Positions 25,977 to 36,766 of a DNA stretch of 64,000 nt are shown here, piece after piece. The DNA is from an uncultured Acidobacteriia bacterium (GTDB taxonomy: Bacteria; Acidobacteriota; Terriglobia; Bryobacterales; Bryobacteraceae), in NCBI GenBank assembly GCA_903881085.1, contig CAIRSA010000005.1, forward strand, positions 19,401-83,400, given 5' to 3'. The notes under the pieces were generated by a model, which worked only from the letters and a program-made list of their open reading frames with translations, did not search any database and had not been told where the DNA came from. Each line of letters begins with the position of its first letter. The first letter of the stretch is position 1. A program made the position numbers and the translations under genes.

Positions 25977-28001
25977 CTATTTGCCAATTGTCTTGATGTA
26001 CTTGCTCTTCGAAATCAGATCTACGAACTTGTCGCCGTCCGTTGTATCCGTTGAAAGAGCCGCCGCCATCTTGAAGAAAATGTCCGATTGGTCCATGTAC
26101 CCCATGAAGTTGTAAGCTCCTGGCCCTTGGGCGGTCAACGGTACGCTTGAACCAGTGTGGTCGCCAGTACGAAAGCCAACCGCGATACGCCGGATTCCGT
26201 CGCCTGCATTTACGGGATATCCGGTTTTGTCATCGAGCTTGTAAGCGGTGGAACCATAGTAGGTGGAGTAGGTGCTCTCAGCCGGGGCATCGGCCGGAGC
26301 TTTGGGAGTAAATGTTCCCGGCTGGCCGAATGTACCGCCATTGTTGGAAGCAGTAGTGCTGCTGTTGATGAACGGCAATCCTGCGCGCACGTTGGAATAA
26401 GAATCGCCAAATACAGTGAAGTCCTGATTCCCAGCTGTGGTCTTATAGCTGACCTTCTCAGACTTTGTCCGGTTGAAGTATTCTTCATCGGGTGTGTTGC
26501 TTACGCCGATGATATGCATCGATTGATCATGATCTGCCGTCACAATAATCAGCGTGTCTTTTTCGGCGCGCTTTGCTGCCCAGGCGCGGGCAACTCCTAC
26601 CGACTTGTCTAATTCAATGGCGTCCCAGATTGTCCCCGCTGCCTGATTCGGATGCGACTGCTTGTCGATAGAAGCCGCTTCCACCATCAGAATAAACGGT
26701 TGGCTGGAAAAGCTGGTAGAGAGTACTTCGATAGCCTTTTGCGTCATGGCTTCGAGCATTGGCTGATCGGTATAACCCGCGAAATCGGCGGCTGGTTCGG
26801 AAGCCGGCCGTTGCAGTCCGAGTTTGTCATAGGCGACATCCATGTTGACGTCTGACGCTGTTGCGATCCCGTTGCTAGCCGGCGCAGGCTTTGCAGATCC
26901 CTTGAAAAGACCGAGCAGCGGTTGGGGTGTGTTGATTTGGCGCAAGTCGGATGCATTGGTCACGTAGCGGTAACCAAGTGCCTGGAACTCCGAAATAAGA
27001 TCCCGTTTGTCGGGACGTCCCGCTGCAGTGAACGGATCGGCTCCGCCACCGAGAATCACGTCAAATGCCGGTTTGCCGCCGAGCATCGGGTTCTCCAGGT
27101 ATTGACGGGCGATTTCCAATCTTGCCTGCCGGTAACCCACATAGGCGCCTTCCACTGCAGGCGTCGCATCGGTAATCGCGGCTGTCGATACGATGCCTGT
27201 GCGGTACGTATACTTCCGCTTCAGATATTGCCACAGATTTTCTACGCGAGGATTGTCCAGGATGAAAGGCATGTTGGCCGCATTCGTCTGTCCGTTGAAG
27301 CGCCACTTGCAATCGGTGCCGTCCGTGAAGGTATTGACAGCATTCAGGAAGCTTTTGTTGCCCGTGGCCCACGCCGTTCCTGTGTTCGCCGAATCAGGAA
27401 CAACGGAATCGGTGCCATAAGTCATCGACATGCCGCTTACCGGCATTTTGTCCATTTCCAGCAGATTGTCGAAGAATCCATCGCGGAAAGAATTCTTTCC
27501 CTTGCTATCAACAATTGCACGCGAAACCAGCCGGGCGGCGTCGCGGTAGGACGTTCCCATCGCGTCGCCGATGAACAGCACAATGTTGCGGCGTTGGGTG
27601 TTCGCGAACTCGAAAACTTGAAGCGTGCGGCTGTCGCTGACGTCGGTTCCACCGGCATTGAGCGAAACATCCAGCTTCACGTCGCCAGTGGCATCAAAGG
27701 ATTGCAGATTCGCTCGAAGAACCCAGTCGGACGAAGCGTCGCAATCCAGGTCGGCAGCCGTAGGGGCTGAGAATTTCGACGTCAGATCGATGTTGCCCGC
27801 AACCACTTTTAGATTCTTGACGTTCGCTGCGTTCCGCACCTCCAGCACAAGGTCTACCAGCTGGCCTTGCAGCAGGCGTGTTCGTTCGGGCAAGAGAATG
27901 CGGACGCTCGGTTTAGCAGATTGCGCCAATGCTGATGCCGTTACGACAGTGGAAAGCAGCGCAATTCGAATTGTGTTGGACAAAATCACTTGTTTCTCCA
28001 T
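25977..28001 (-). CDS. Secreted alkaline phosphatase, catalytically complete, with N-terminal Ig-like domain
   Basis: 674 residues. A signal peptide (to about residue 27) is followed by a beta-sandwich of about 100 residues and then a PhoA-type catalytic domain starting near residue 138 (NIVLFIGDAMG). The nucleophile serine is S204 in VPDSANTGTAWATG; metal ligands are visible in VEAASIDKQSH, VTADHDQS and GDHTGSSVP. It cleaves phosphomonoesters in the periplasm using two zinc ions and one magnesium ion. GGAG in codons 2-3 sits 6 bases before a GTG at 27989, so translation may begin there rather than at ATG 28001; both keep the signal peptide. It is the functional counterpart of the degenerate protein at 33564. 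Confidence 0.9.
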   Translation of the reverse strand: MEKQVILSNTIRIALLSTVVTASALAQSAKPSVRILLPERTRLLQGQLVDLVLEVRNAANVKNLKVVAGNIDLTSKFSAPTAADLDCDASSDWVLRANLQSFDATGDVKLDVSLNAGGTDVSDSRTLQVFEFANTQRRNIVLFIGDAMGTSYRDAARLVSRAIVDSKGKNSFRDGFFDNLLEMDKMPVSGMSMTYGTDSVVPDSANTGTAWATGNKSFLNAVNTFTDGTDCKWRFNGQTNAANMPFILDNPRVENLWQYLKRKYTYRTGIVSTAAITDATPAVEGAYVGYRQARLEIARQYLENPMLGGKPAFDVILGGGADPFTAAGRPDKRDLISEFQALGYRYVTNASDLRQINTPQPLLGLFKGSAKPAPASNGIATASDVNMDVAYDKLGLQRPASEPAADFAGYTDQPMLEAMTQKAIEVLSTSFSSQPFILMVEAASIDKQSHPNQAAGTIWDAIELDKSVGVARAWAAKRAEKDTLIIVTADHDQSMHIIGVSNTPDEEYFNRTKSEKVSYKTTAGNQDFTVFGDSYSNVRAGLPFINSSTTASNNGGTFGQPGTFTPKAPADAPAESTYSTYYGSTAYKLDDKTGYPVNAGDGIRRIAVGFRTGDHTGSSVPLTAQGPGAYNFMGYMDQSDIFFKMAAALSTDTTDGDKFVDLISKSKYIKTIGK

Positions 28002-28151
28002 TCAGTTTAGAAATAGCCCCGAAGTTCTCGGGAAAGGTGAATTGTCGATGATAAAACGGCAATGCCTTCAATTCGACGACAGAAGTGCAACAAGTTGATT
28101 ACTGTCTCTAAGAAGCCAAACACCATGAATTTCATGTTACACACCGATTTC

Positions 28152-28183
28152 CTTAGATTCGTTTAAGATTCGGATGCTGTAAT
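28152..28183 (+). promoter_or_regulatory. Pho-box-like direct repeats plus extended -10 (site C, receptor 4)
   Basis: Unit 1 CTTAGATT (28152-28159), unit 2 TTAAGATT (28163-28170), then TGCTGTAAT with TAAT at 28180-28183. Spacings are again 11 and 17. A start near 28190 leaves a 26-base leader before ATG 28216. Confidence 0.75.
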
Positions 28184-28215
28184 CAACCATTAGATACAGA
28201 GGGCTCAAAAACCAC

Positions 28216-31470
<3,255 letters not shown>

Positions 31471-31488
31471 GGGACAAAAAGGACATAC

Positions 31489-32724
31489 ATGACTCGACGT
31501 GACTTAGTAACTACGGCTGCAATGTCGGCCGCTTCTTATTCCCGCGTGATGGGAGCGAACGAACGCATGTCGGTCGCGCTCATCGGCTGCGGCGCGCGCG
31601 GCAGCTACCTGCAGACCGTCTTTCAGAAATTGAATCAGGCGCCCTTGACGGCGGTGTGCGATGTTTATCGAACACGCGCCGAACAGGCGCAATCTATCGC
31701 GCCCGGGGCAAAACTGTTTGGCGATCATCGCAAGGTACTGGAACTCCCCGGACTGGATGCTGTGATCGTGGCCGCTCCCGATCACTGGCATGCCCCGATC
31801 TCCATCGACGCACTCAACGCCAAGAAAGACGTTTACGTGGAAAAGCCTCTGACGCTGCGCCGCGAAGAAGGGCCGAAGATCATCCGCGCCGCGCGCATGA
31901 ATGACCGCATCTGCCAGACCGGTGCACAGCAGCGCTCCGGCTCGCATTACATCCAGGCACGCGATGAGTACTTGCGCAAGAATCGCCTGGGCAAGATCAA
32001 CCTCGTCCGCACATGGTGGTTCGATGGCGGCGGTCAGATGGGCCGCACGCAGCCAGCCGCCAAGAAGCAGACTACTGCCACTGCTCTGGGAAGCCACGGC
32101 ATTCCTCCAGGCATGGAAAACAAGCCGGCCGATCTGGATTGGAACCGCTACCTGGGTTCTGCCAACTGGCGCCCGTGGGATCCGCCGCAGTACTTCAATT
32201 TCCGGAATTACATGGATTTCAACGGTGGCATCCTGACCGACAAGTTCGTGCATTGGGTGGATGTGGTCCACATGTTCATGGGCCAGGACGGACCAGTGGC
32301 AGCCGATACCGCTGGCGGCACCTATCTTGCTCACGATGGCAGGACTGTGCCAGACACGCTGAACGTGCACCTGCAATATCCGGGCAATTGGATCTGCACC
32401 TACTTCAACACCCCGCAGGCAGGCCTGCAACGCGAAGGCATCGAATTCTGCGGCTCCGAAGGACACCTTCGCATCGATCGCACCAAGTATGAGTTCTTCC
32501 CCATCGAACGCGGCGCCGAACCGCTAGTGGTGCCCTGCAAGACTGACCTTGTGGAGGAGCATGTGCAGAACTTCCTCGACTGCTGCCGCTCTCGCCGCAT
32601 GCCTAATGGCGACGTTGCAGCCGGGCATCGCTCGGCCCAGGCCGCGCATCTGGCCAACATGTCGTATTTGGAACGGCGCCGGATCCACTTTGATCCGGAT
32701 CGCGAAATCGTACTGCCGCTCTAA
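31489..32724 (+). CDS. Gfo/Idh/MocA-family oxidoreductase with Tat-type leader
   Basis: 411 residues. The N-terminus TRRDLVTTAAMSAAS has the twin-arginine pattern of exported members. The Rossmann dinucleotide motif is ALIGCGARGSY near residue 31, and the family signature VEKPL follows AAPDHWHAPI near residue 110. A catalytic-domain Asp/His region is seen in LTDKFVHWVDVVHMFMG. The family oxidises or reduces sugar and inositol derivatives with NAD(P)(H). The ribosome-binding site AAGGAC precedes the ATG. It lies 18 bases after receptor 4 and next to a ThuA-like gene, a pairing common in sugar catabolic clusters of this phylum. Substrate unknown. Confidence 0.87.
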   Translation: MTRRDLVTTAAMSAASYSRVMGANERMSVALIGCGARGSYLQTVFQKLNQAPLTAVCDVYRTRAEQAQSIAPGAKLFGDHRKVLELPGLDAVIVAAPDHWHAPISIDALNAKKDVYVEKPLTLRREEGPKIIRAARMNDRICQTGAQQRSGSHYIQARDEYLRKNRLGKINLVRTWWFDGGGQMGRTQPAAKKQTTATALGSHGIPPGMENKPADLDWNRYLGSANWRPWDPPQYFNFRNYMDFNGGILTDKFVHWVDVVHMFMGQDGPVAADTAGGTYLAHDGRTVPDTLNVHLQYPGNWICTYFNTPQAGLQREGIEFCGSEGHLRIDRTKYEFFPIERGAEPLVVPCKTDLVEEHVQNFLDCCRSRRMPNGDVAAGHRSAQAAHLANMSYLERRRIHFDPDREIVLPL

Positions 32725-32735
32725 GGAATCAGGAC

Positions 32736-33545
32736 ATGTTGAAACTGATTCTCATGCTGCTACCGCTGGCGGCCTTCGCGCAGAAAGGCGCCTCCGCGGA
32801 TCCAAAGATTCAAGTCCTGATCATCACCGGGCGCGACGATCACGATTGGCGTGGCGCTACCGATCTAATGCGGCAGTATCTAAACGCTGCGGGCGTGTTC
32901 GAAGTCCGGACCACCGAGGAGTTCCGTGACGCAGGCCCAACGGCGCTCGCACCGTACGACGTTGCAGTGCTGGTCTACAACGACAAAGCTGCCACCGATC
33001 ATTGGAGCGATCGTACCAAGGCTGCACTGCTGGATTTCGTCCGCGGAGGAAAGGGATTGGTGGTTTACCATCACTCCACCGGATCGTTCAAAGACTGGCC
33101 GGAGTACGCGCAACTTTGTGGCGGCAATTACTACGGCACGGCCCATCACGGCCCGATTCACGATTTCACGGTTCAATTCACAGATCGCGACCATCCGATT
33201 ACACGCGGGCTCCGTCTGAGCTTTCCGCAATATCATGACGAGTTGTACGCCAGCATGCAGATGCAGCCGCCGGGCAAATATCATGTCCTGGCCACTGCCT
33301 GGGACGACCATGCGCTCTACACAGGAAAATCGCGAGTGCCGATCGTTGGCCCGGGCACGAACGAGCCGGTCATGTGGACAGTAGACGCAGGCAAGGGGCG
33401 GGTCTTCTCTACCATGATCGGCCACAGCGCGGAAGCCACCAAGAGCGCCGGATTTCGGGTCACTTTCACGCGCGGCGTGGAATGGGCAGCAACAGGCAAA
33501 GTTTCTCAGGTTGTCCCAATTGAGATGTCGGAACAAACGAAATAG
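32736..33545 (+). CDS. Secreted ThuA-like domain protein
   Basis: 269 residues with signal peptide (MLKLILMLLPLAAFAQ). The trehalose-utilisation (ThuA) glutaminase-like fold is indicated by IQVLIITGRDDHDW, DVAVLVYND, FVRGGKGLVVYHHSTGSF and the HHGPIHDF segment. Biochemical roles are poorly known; ThuA proteins occur beside Gfo/Idh/MocA oxidoreductases, as here, and are linked to keto-sugar metabolism. It starts 11 bases after the oxidoreductase gene with AGGA upstream. Periplasmic location agrees with the exported partners in the operon. Confidence 0.82.
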   Translation: MLKLILMLLPLAAFAQKGASADPKIQVLIITGRDDHDWRGATDLMRQYLNAAGVFEVRTTEEFRDAGPTALAPYDVAVLVYNDKAATDHWSDRTKAALLDFVRGGKGLVVYHHSTGSFKDWPEYAQLCGGNYYGTAHHGPIHDFTVQFTDRDHPITRGLRLSFPQYHDELYASMQMQPPGKYHVLATAWDDHALYTGKSRVPIVGPGTNEPVMWTVDAGKGRVFSTMIGHSAEATKSAGFRVTFTRGVEWAATGKVSQVVPIEMSEQTK

Positions 33546-33563
33546 GAATAAAGAGAGTCATCC

Positions 33564-35615
33564 ATGAATGTTTTTCCTTTAGTAAAGATCGGCGCCGGAG
33601 TCTTACTCGCGCTCGCCGCCGGACACGCGCAATCGCGCGCCAAGAACGTGATTTTGTTCCTTGGCGACGGGGCCGGAGTCTCGAGCCTCAATACCGCCTC
33701 CATTTACGGCTACGGCCGTCCACAGGCGCTCTACATGCAGCACATGCCTGGCATGGCGCTGGCTGACACATCGACAGCCCGCGAGTGGGTCTCCGATGCC
33801 GCTGCTGCTTCTACGGCATACGCAACCGGCGTGAAGTCACGCAATGGAGTGGTATCGCAAACCCCCGATGCGGAGCGCGGTGTGAAGGATGGCGCGAATC
33901 TCAAAACGATTCTCGAATACGCTGAAGAGCAGGGCCTGTCGACCGGCATCATTGCGAACGACGACCGCACGGGCGTCACAATCGCTGCAGTCGCGGCATT
34001 CTACTCACACACCAACAATCGCCAGGATTCTGGCGGCATCTTCCGCCAACTGCTTGCCCCAAAGTTTGGCGATGGCGTCGACGTGGTGATCGGTACGGGC
34101 CGCAAATGGATCGGCGACCAGTTGAATAAGTCGGGTTTCGATATGGCCGCCGGAATCAAAGCATCCGGCTATGCCCACGTTGAGACGCTCGACCAATTCG
34201 CCAAGGTCGACGCGGGCCGCAAAAAGGTGATGGCGCTCTCCGATGACACGGAATTCGATATGGATCGTGCCGTACAACTCGCCATAGCACGGCTGGAAAA
34301 GAACCCCAAGGGCTACTTCCTCGTCGTGTTCTCAGACTGCCACGTGCCCAAGACAACCACCGTGGTCAACCGCATTATAGAACTCGACAAGGCAGTCCGT
34401 TCAGCAACAGAAGCACATCGCAAAGATACGCTGGTGCTGGTGACAGCAGACCATTCGTTCGATCTGCGCCTAAGAGGAGAAGCTCTTACCGAGACCGCCC
34501 GCGACGCCGATCCGAAAAAAGTAATGATGGCTGTCGCGCTCGAATCGCAGCATACAGCAGAAGAGGTTCCGCTGTTCGCGGACGGCCCAGGCGCTGAGCG
34601 CGTGCATGGGTTTGTTGCCAACACTGACGTGTTCCATATCATGCGCGCCGCTTTCGGGTGGGAGAAATACCAGGTTGAAAAGCGCTATCCGATCGGCGGA
34701 GATGGCGGCTGGGATTACATCAGCATCGATAGCCATGGGCGCCGCATTTACGCCTCGCATGACACGCAAGTGGAAGTCGTCGACGCAGACACAGGTAAGC
34801 ACGTCGGCATAATTGCGGACACGCCCGGAGTTCACGGTATCGCCTTCGCCGTGGGCCTGCGTCGAGGTTTCACCAGTAACGGCAAGGAGAACAAGGTTTC
34901 GCTTTTCGATCTCGACACGCTGAAAGTGCTGCGCAAGATCGATGTCGGTAAGGGCCCGGATGGCATCTACTTCCACAACTCTTCCAACCGCGTCTTCACC
35001 TGCAATCATGGCTCGCACGACATCACGGCCATTGATGCGTCAAGCGGAAAAGTTGTGGGAACGGTGGTGTTGGCCGGAGATGGAGAGCAGATGGTTACTG
35101 GCCGTGACGGGCTGTTATATGTCAACGTCGAAGACACAGCCGAGGTGGTGGCCTTCGATCCCTACACGCTTGCTGTCCGCCATCGTTTCCCCATCGGCGC
35201 TGGCAAGACTCCGACCGGCCTCGCCTATGATCCGATTCGGCACCGGCTCTTTATCGGATGCCGCAGCCAGTCGATGGTTGTGATGGATGCCTCCGACGGC
35301 CGCGTTATCAAATCGCTGCCTATCGGTGCCGGCGTAGACGCCGCGGAGTTCGATCGGGAGTCGCAGCGAATCTTCATCTCCAATGGCGACGGCACGCTAA
35401 ACATTTTCCGCCAGACATCAGATGGCGGTTACGAAGATGCGGGTTCCATGAAGACGGAGCCGGGCGCGAAGACAATGACTTTCGATCCGGTCACGCGCAA
35501 AGTGTTCCAGCCTGTTGCCGCGTTCGACATGATTCCGGCCGCCGAGGCAGGCGGCAAACCGAAGCGCAAGATCAAGCCCGGCACGTTCTCCGTGCTGGTA
35601 GTGAGCCCGCAATGA
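33564..35615 (+). CDS. Alkaline-phosphatase-fold protein with lost nucleophile, fused to YncE-type beta-propeller
   Basis: 683 residues: signal peptide (to about residue 22), alkaline-phosphatase fold (about 26-375), then a seven-blade-like YVTN/YncE propeller (about 385-680; VEVVDADTGKHVG, SLFDLDTLKVLRK, AIDASSGKVVG, VVMDASDGRVIKS). The phosphatase frame is clear (FLGDGAG at 35, VTADHS at 294-298, HTAEEVP at 330), but the nucleophile serine expected after Asp in the DSAxxxT motif is alanine (D78-A79 in SDAAAAST). The segment that should give the D-x3-H zinc ligands is shortened to FSDCHVPK (256-263). It is therefore probably a non-catalytic binder or sensor, unlike the intact enzyme at 25977. 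Its stop overlaps the next start (ATGA), so the propeller protein downstream is coupled. Confidence 0.85.
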   Translation: MNVFPLVKIGAGVLLALAAGHAQSRAKNVILFLGDGAGVSSLNTASIYGYGRPQALYMQHMPGMALADTSTAREWVSDAAAASTAYATGVKSRNGVVSQTPDAERGVKDGANLKTILEYAEEQGLSTGIIANDDRTGVTIAAVAAFYSHTNNRQDSGGIFRQLLAPKFGDGVDVVIGTGRKWIGDQLNKSGFDMAAGIKASGYAHVETLDQFAKVDAGRKKVMALSDDTEFDMDRAVQLAIARLEKNPKGYFLVVFSDCHVPKTTTVVNRIIELDKAVRSATEAHRKDTLVLVTADHSFDLRLRGEALTETARDADPKKVMMAVALESQHTAEEVPLFADGPGAERVHGFVANTDVFHIMRAAFGWEKYQVEKRYPIGGDGGWDYISIDSHGRRIYASHDTQVEVVDADTGKHVGIIADTPGVHGIAFAVGLRRGFTSNGKENKVSLFDLDTLKVLRKIDVGKGPDGIYFHNSSNRVFTCNHGSHDITAIDASSGKVVGTVVLAGDGEQMVTGRDGLLYVNVEDTAEVVAFDPYTLAVRHRFPIGAGKTPTGLAYDPIRHRLFIGCRSQSMVVMDASDGRVIKSLPIGAGVDAAEFDRESQRIFISNGDGTLNIFRQTSDGGYEDAGSMKTEPGAKTMTFDPVTRKVFQPVAAFDMIPAAEAGGKPKRKIKPGTFSVLVVSPQ

Positions 35616-36766
35616 AGCCGGCATTGTTAGCGGCGGCCGCACTTGTAACTGCGGCCGCCTTTACGGCATCGCGACCGGAAGAGATTCCGTTCGAGAAACA
35701 CACCCTCGACCTGGGCGCCTATGAAACGTGCGCCATCGCGGACATCAACCGCGATGGCAAGCCCGATATTGTTTCAGGAGAAAACTGGTACGAAGGGCCA
35801 ACGTGGAAGAAGCACCGGTTTCGCTCCATTGACTACGGCCGCAACGCCACTGAGGACCTGACTGACCTGGTGCTTGACGTCAATGGCGACGGCTATCCGG
35901 ATATCATCAGTTCCGCTTCGCACGCCAAGAAATTGTGGTGGGATGAGAATCCCGGCCGTAGCGGTGGCGCGTGGAAAGAGCATCTGATCCAGGATGGCTA
36001 TAGCGTGGAGTTCACATTCCTGGTCGACCTGGATAACGACGGCCGCGCACACGAGGTGCTGCCGCAGTTCGGCAAGCCGGCCGATCCGCTTGCCTGGTAT
36101 GAGTTGAAGAACGGAGCCTTCGTGCGCCACGTGATCAGTGACCACAGCTACGGCCACGGCATCGGCGTGGGAGATCTGAACGGCGATGGACGCAACGACA
36201 TCATCACTCCGACTGGTTGGCTGGAAGCGCCGCCCGATCCGCGCAAGGCCGAATGGAAGTTCCATTCGGAGTGGGACCTAGGGAAGACCGGCTACATCTA
36301 TGTGCTCGACGTCAACGGCGACGGCCGCATGGATCTGGTGACGTCCATGGGCCACGACTACGGCGTCTACTGGATGGAGAATATGGGCGGAGGAAAGTGG
36401 CTCAAGCACATGATCGATGACACATGGTCGCAAGCGCATGCCCTCACAATGGTCGACCTGAATGGCGATGGAAGGCCCGATTTCATTACCGGAAAACGCT
36501 ACATGGCACACAACGGATCCGATCCTGGAGAGCGCGAACCACTGGGCATCTATTGGTACGAGTACTTCAAGAAACCGGATGGCGGCATCGAATGGGTGAA
36601 GCACGTAGTCGATTACAGCACGCGCACCGGAGCAGGCATGCAGGTGGCGGTTGCTGACCTGGATGGCGATGGCGATCTGGACTTTGCAGTGGGTGGAAAA
36701 ACGGGGCTGTTCCTATTTGAAAACCTGACTCGCAGCACGCCGGGCCGTCGTGGAGTTCGACATTAG
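35612..36766 (+). CDS. Secreted FG-GAP/VCBS repeat beta-propeller protein
   Basis: 384 residues from ATG 35612, which overlaps the previous TGA by 3 bases; longer upstream frames lack a signal peptide. A leader (MKPALLAAAALVTAAAFTAS) is followed by seven calcium-binding-type repeats, for example DINRDGKPDIV, DVNGDGYPDII, DLDNDGRAHEV, DLNGDGRNDII, DVNGDGRMDLV, DLNGDGRPDFI and DLDGDGDLDFA. Seven D-x-D/N-x-D-G repeats suggest a complete seven-bladed propeller. Such proteins bind ligands or other proteins outside the cell. Last gene of the receptor 4 operon; its end overlaps the end of convergent receptor 5 by 4 bases. Confidence 0.85.
   Translation: MKPALLAAAALVTAAAFTASRPEEIPFEKHTLDLGAYETCAIADINRDGKPDIVSGENWYEGPTWKKHRFRSIDYGRNATEDLTDLVLDVNGDGYPDIISSASHAKKLWWDENPGRSGGAWKEHLIQDGYSVEFTFLVDLDNDGRAHEVLPQFGKPADPLAWYELKNGAFVRHVISDHSYGHGIGVGDLNGDGRNDIITPTGWLEAPPDPRKAEWKFHSEWDLGKTGYIYVLDVNGDGRMDLVTSMGHDYGVYWMENMGGGKWLKHMIDDTWSQAHALTMVDLNGDGRPDFITGKRYMAHNGSDPGEREPLGIYWYEYFKKPDGGIEWVKHVVDYSTRTGAGMQVAVADLDGDGDLDFAVGGKTGLFLFENLTRSTPGRRGVRH

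Noticed and set aside
28098..28129. Possible fifth repeat-box site before the alkaline phosphatase gene (minus strand)
   Set aside because: TAAT and the following bases match, but the two 8-base units (TTCATGGT and TGGCTTCT) do not resemble TTAAGATT, and TGCT is absent. Only the AT-rich -10 is shared.
36763..36766. Convergent overlap of the VCBS and receptor 5 genes as an antisense control element
   Set aside because: Four shared bases around the two stop codons are common in compact genomes and show no further structure.
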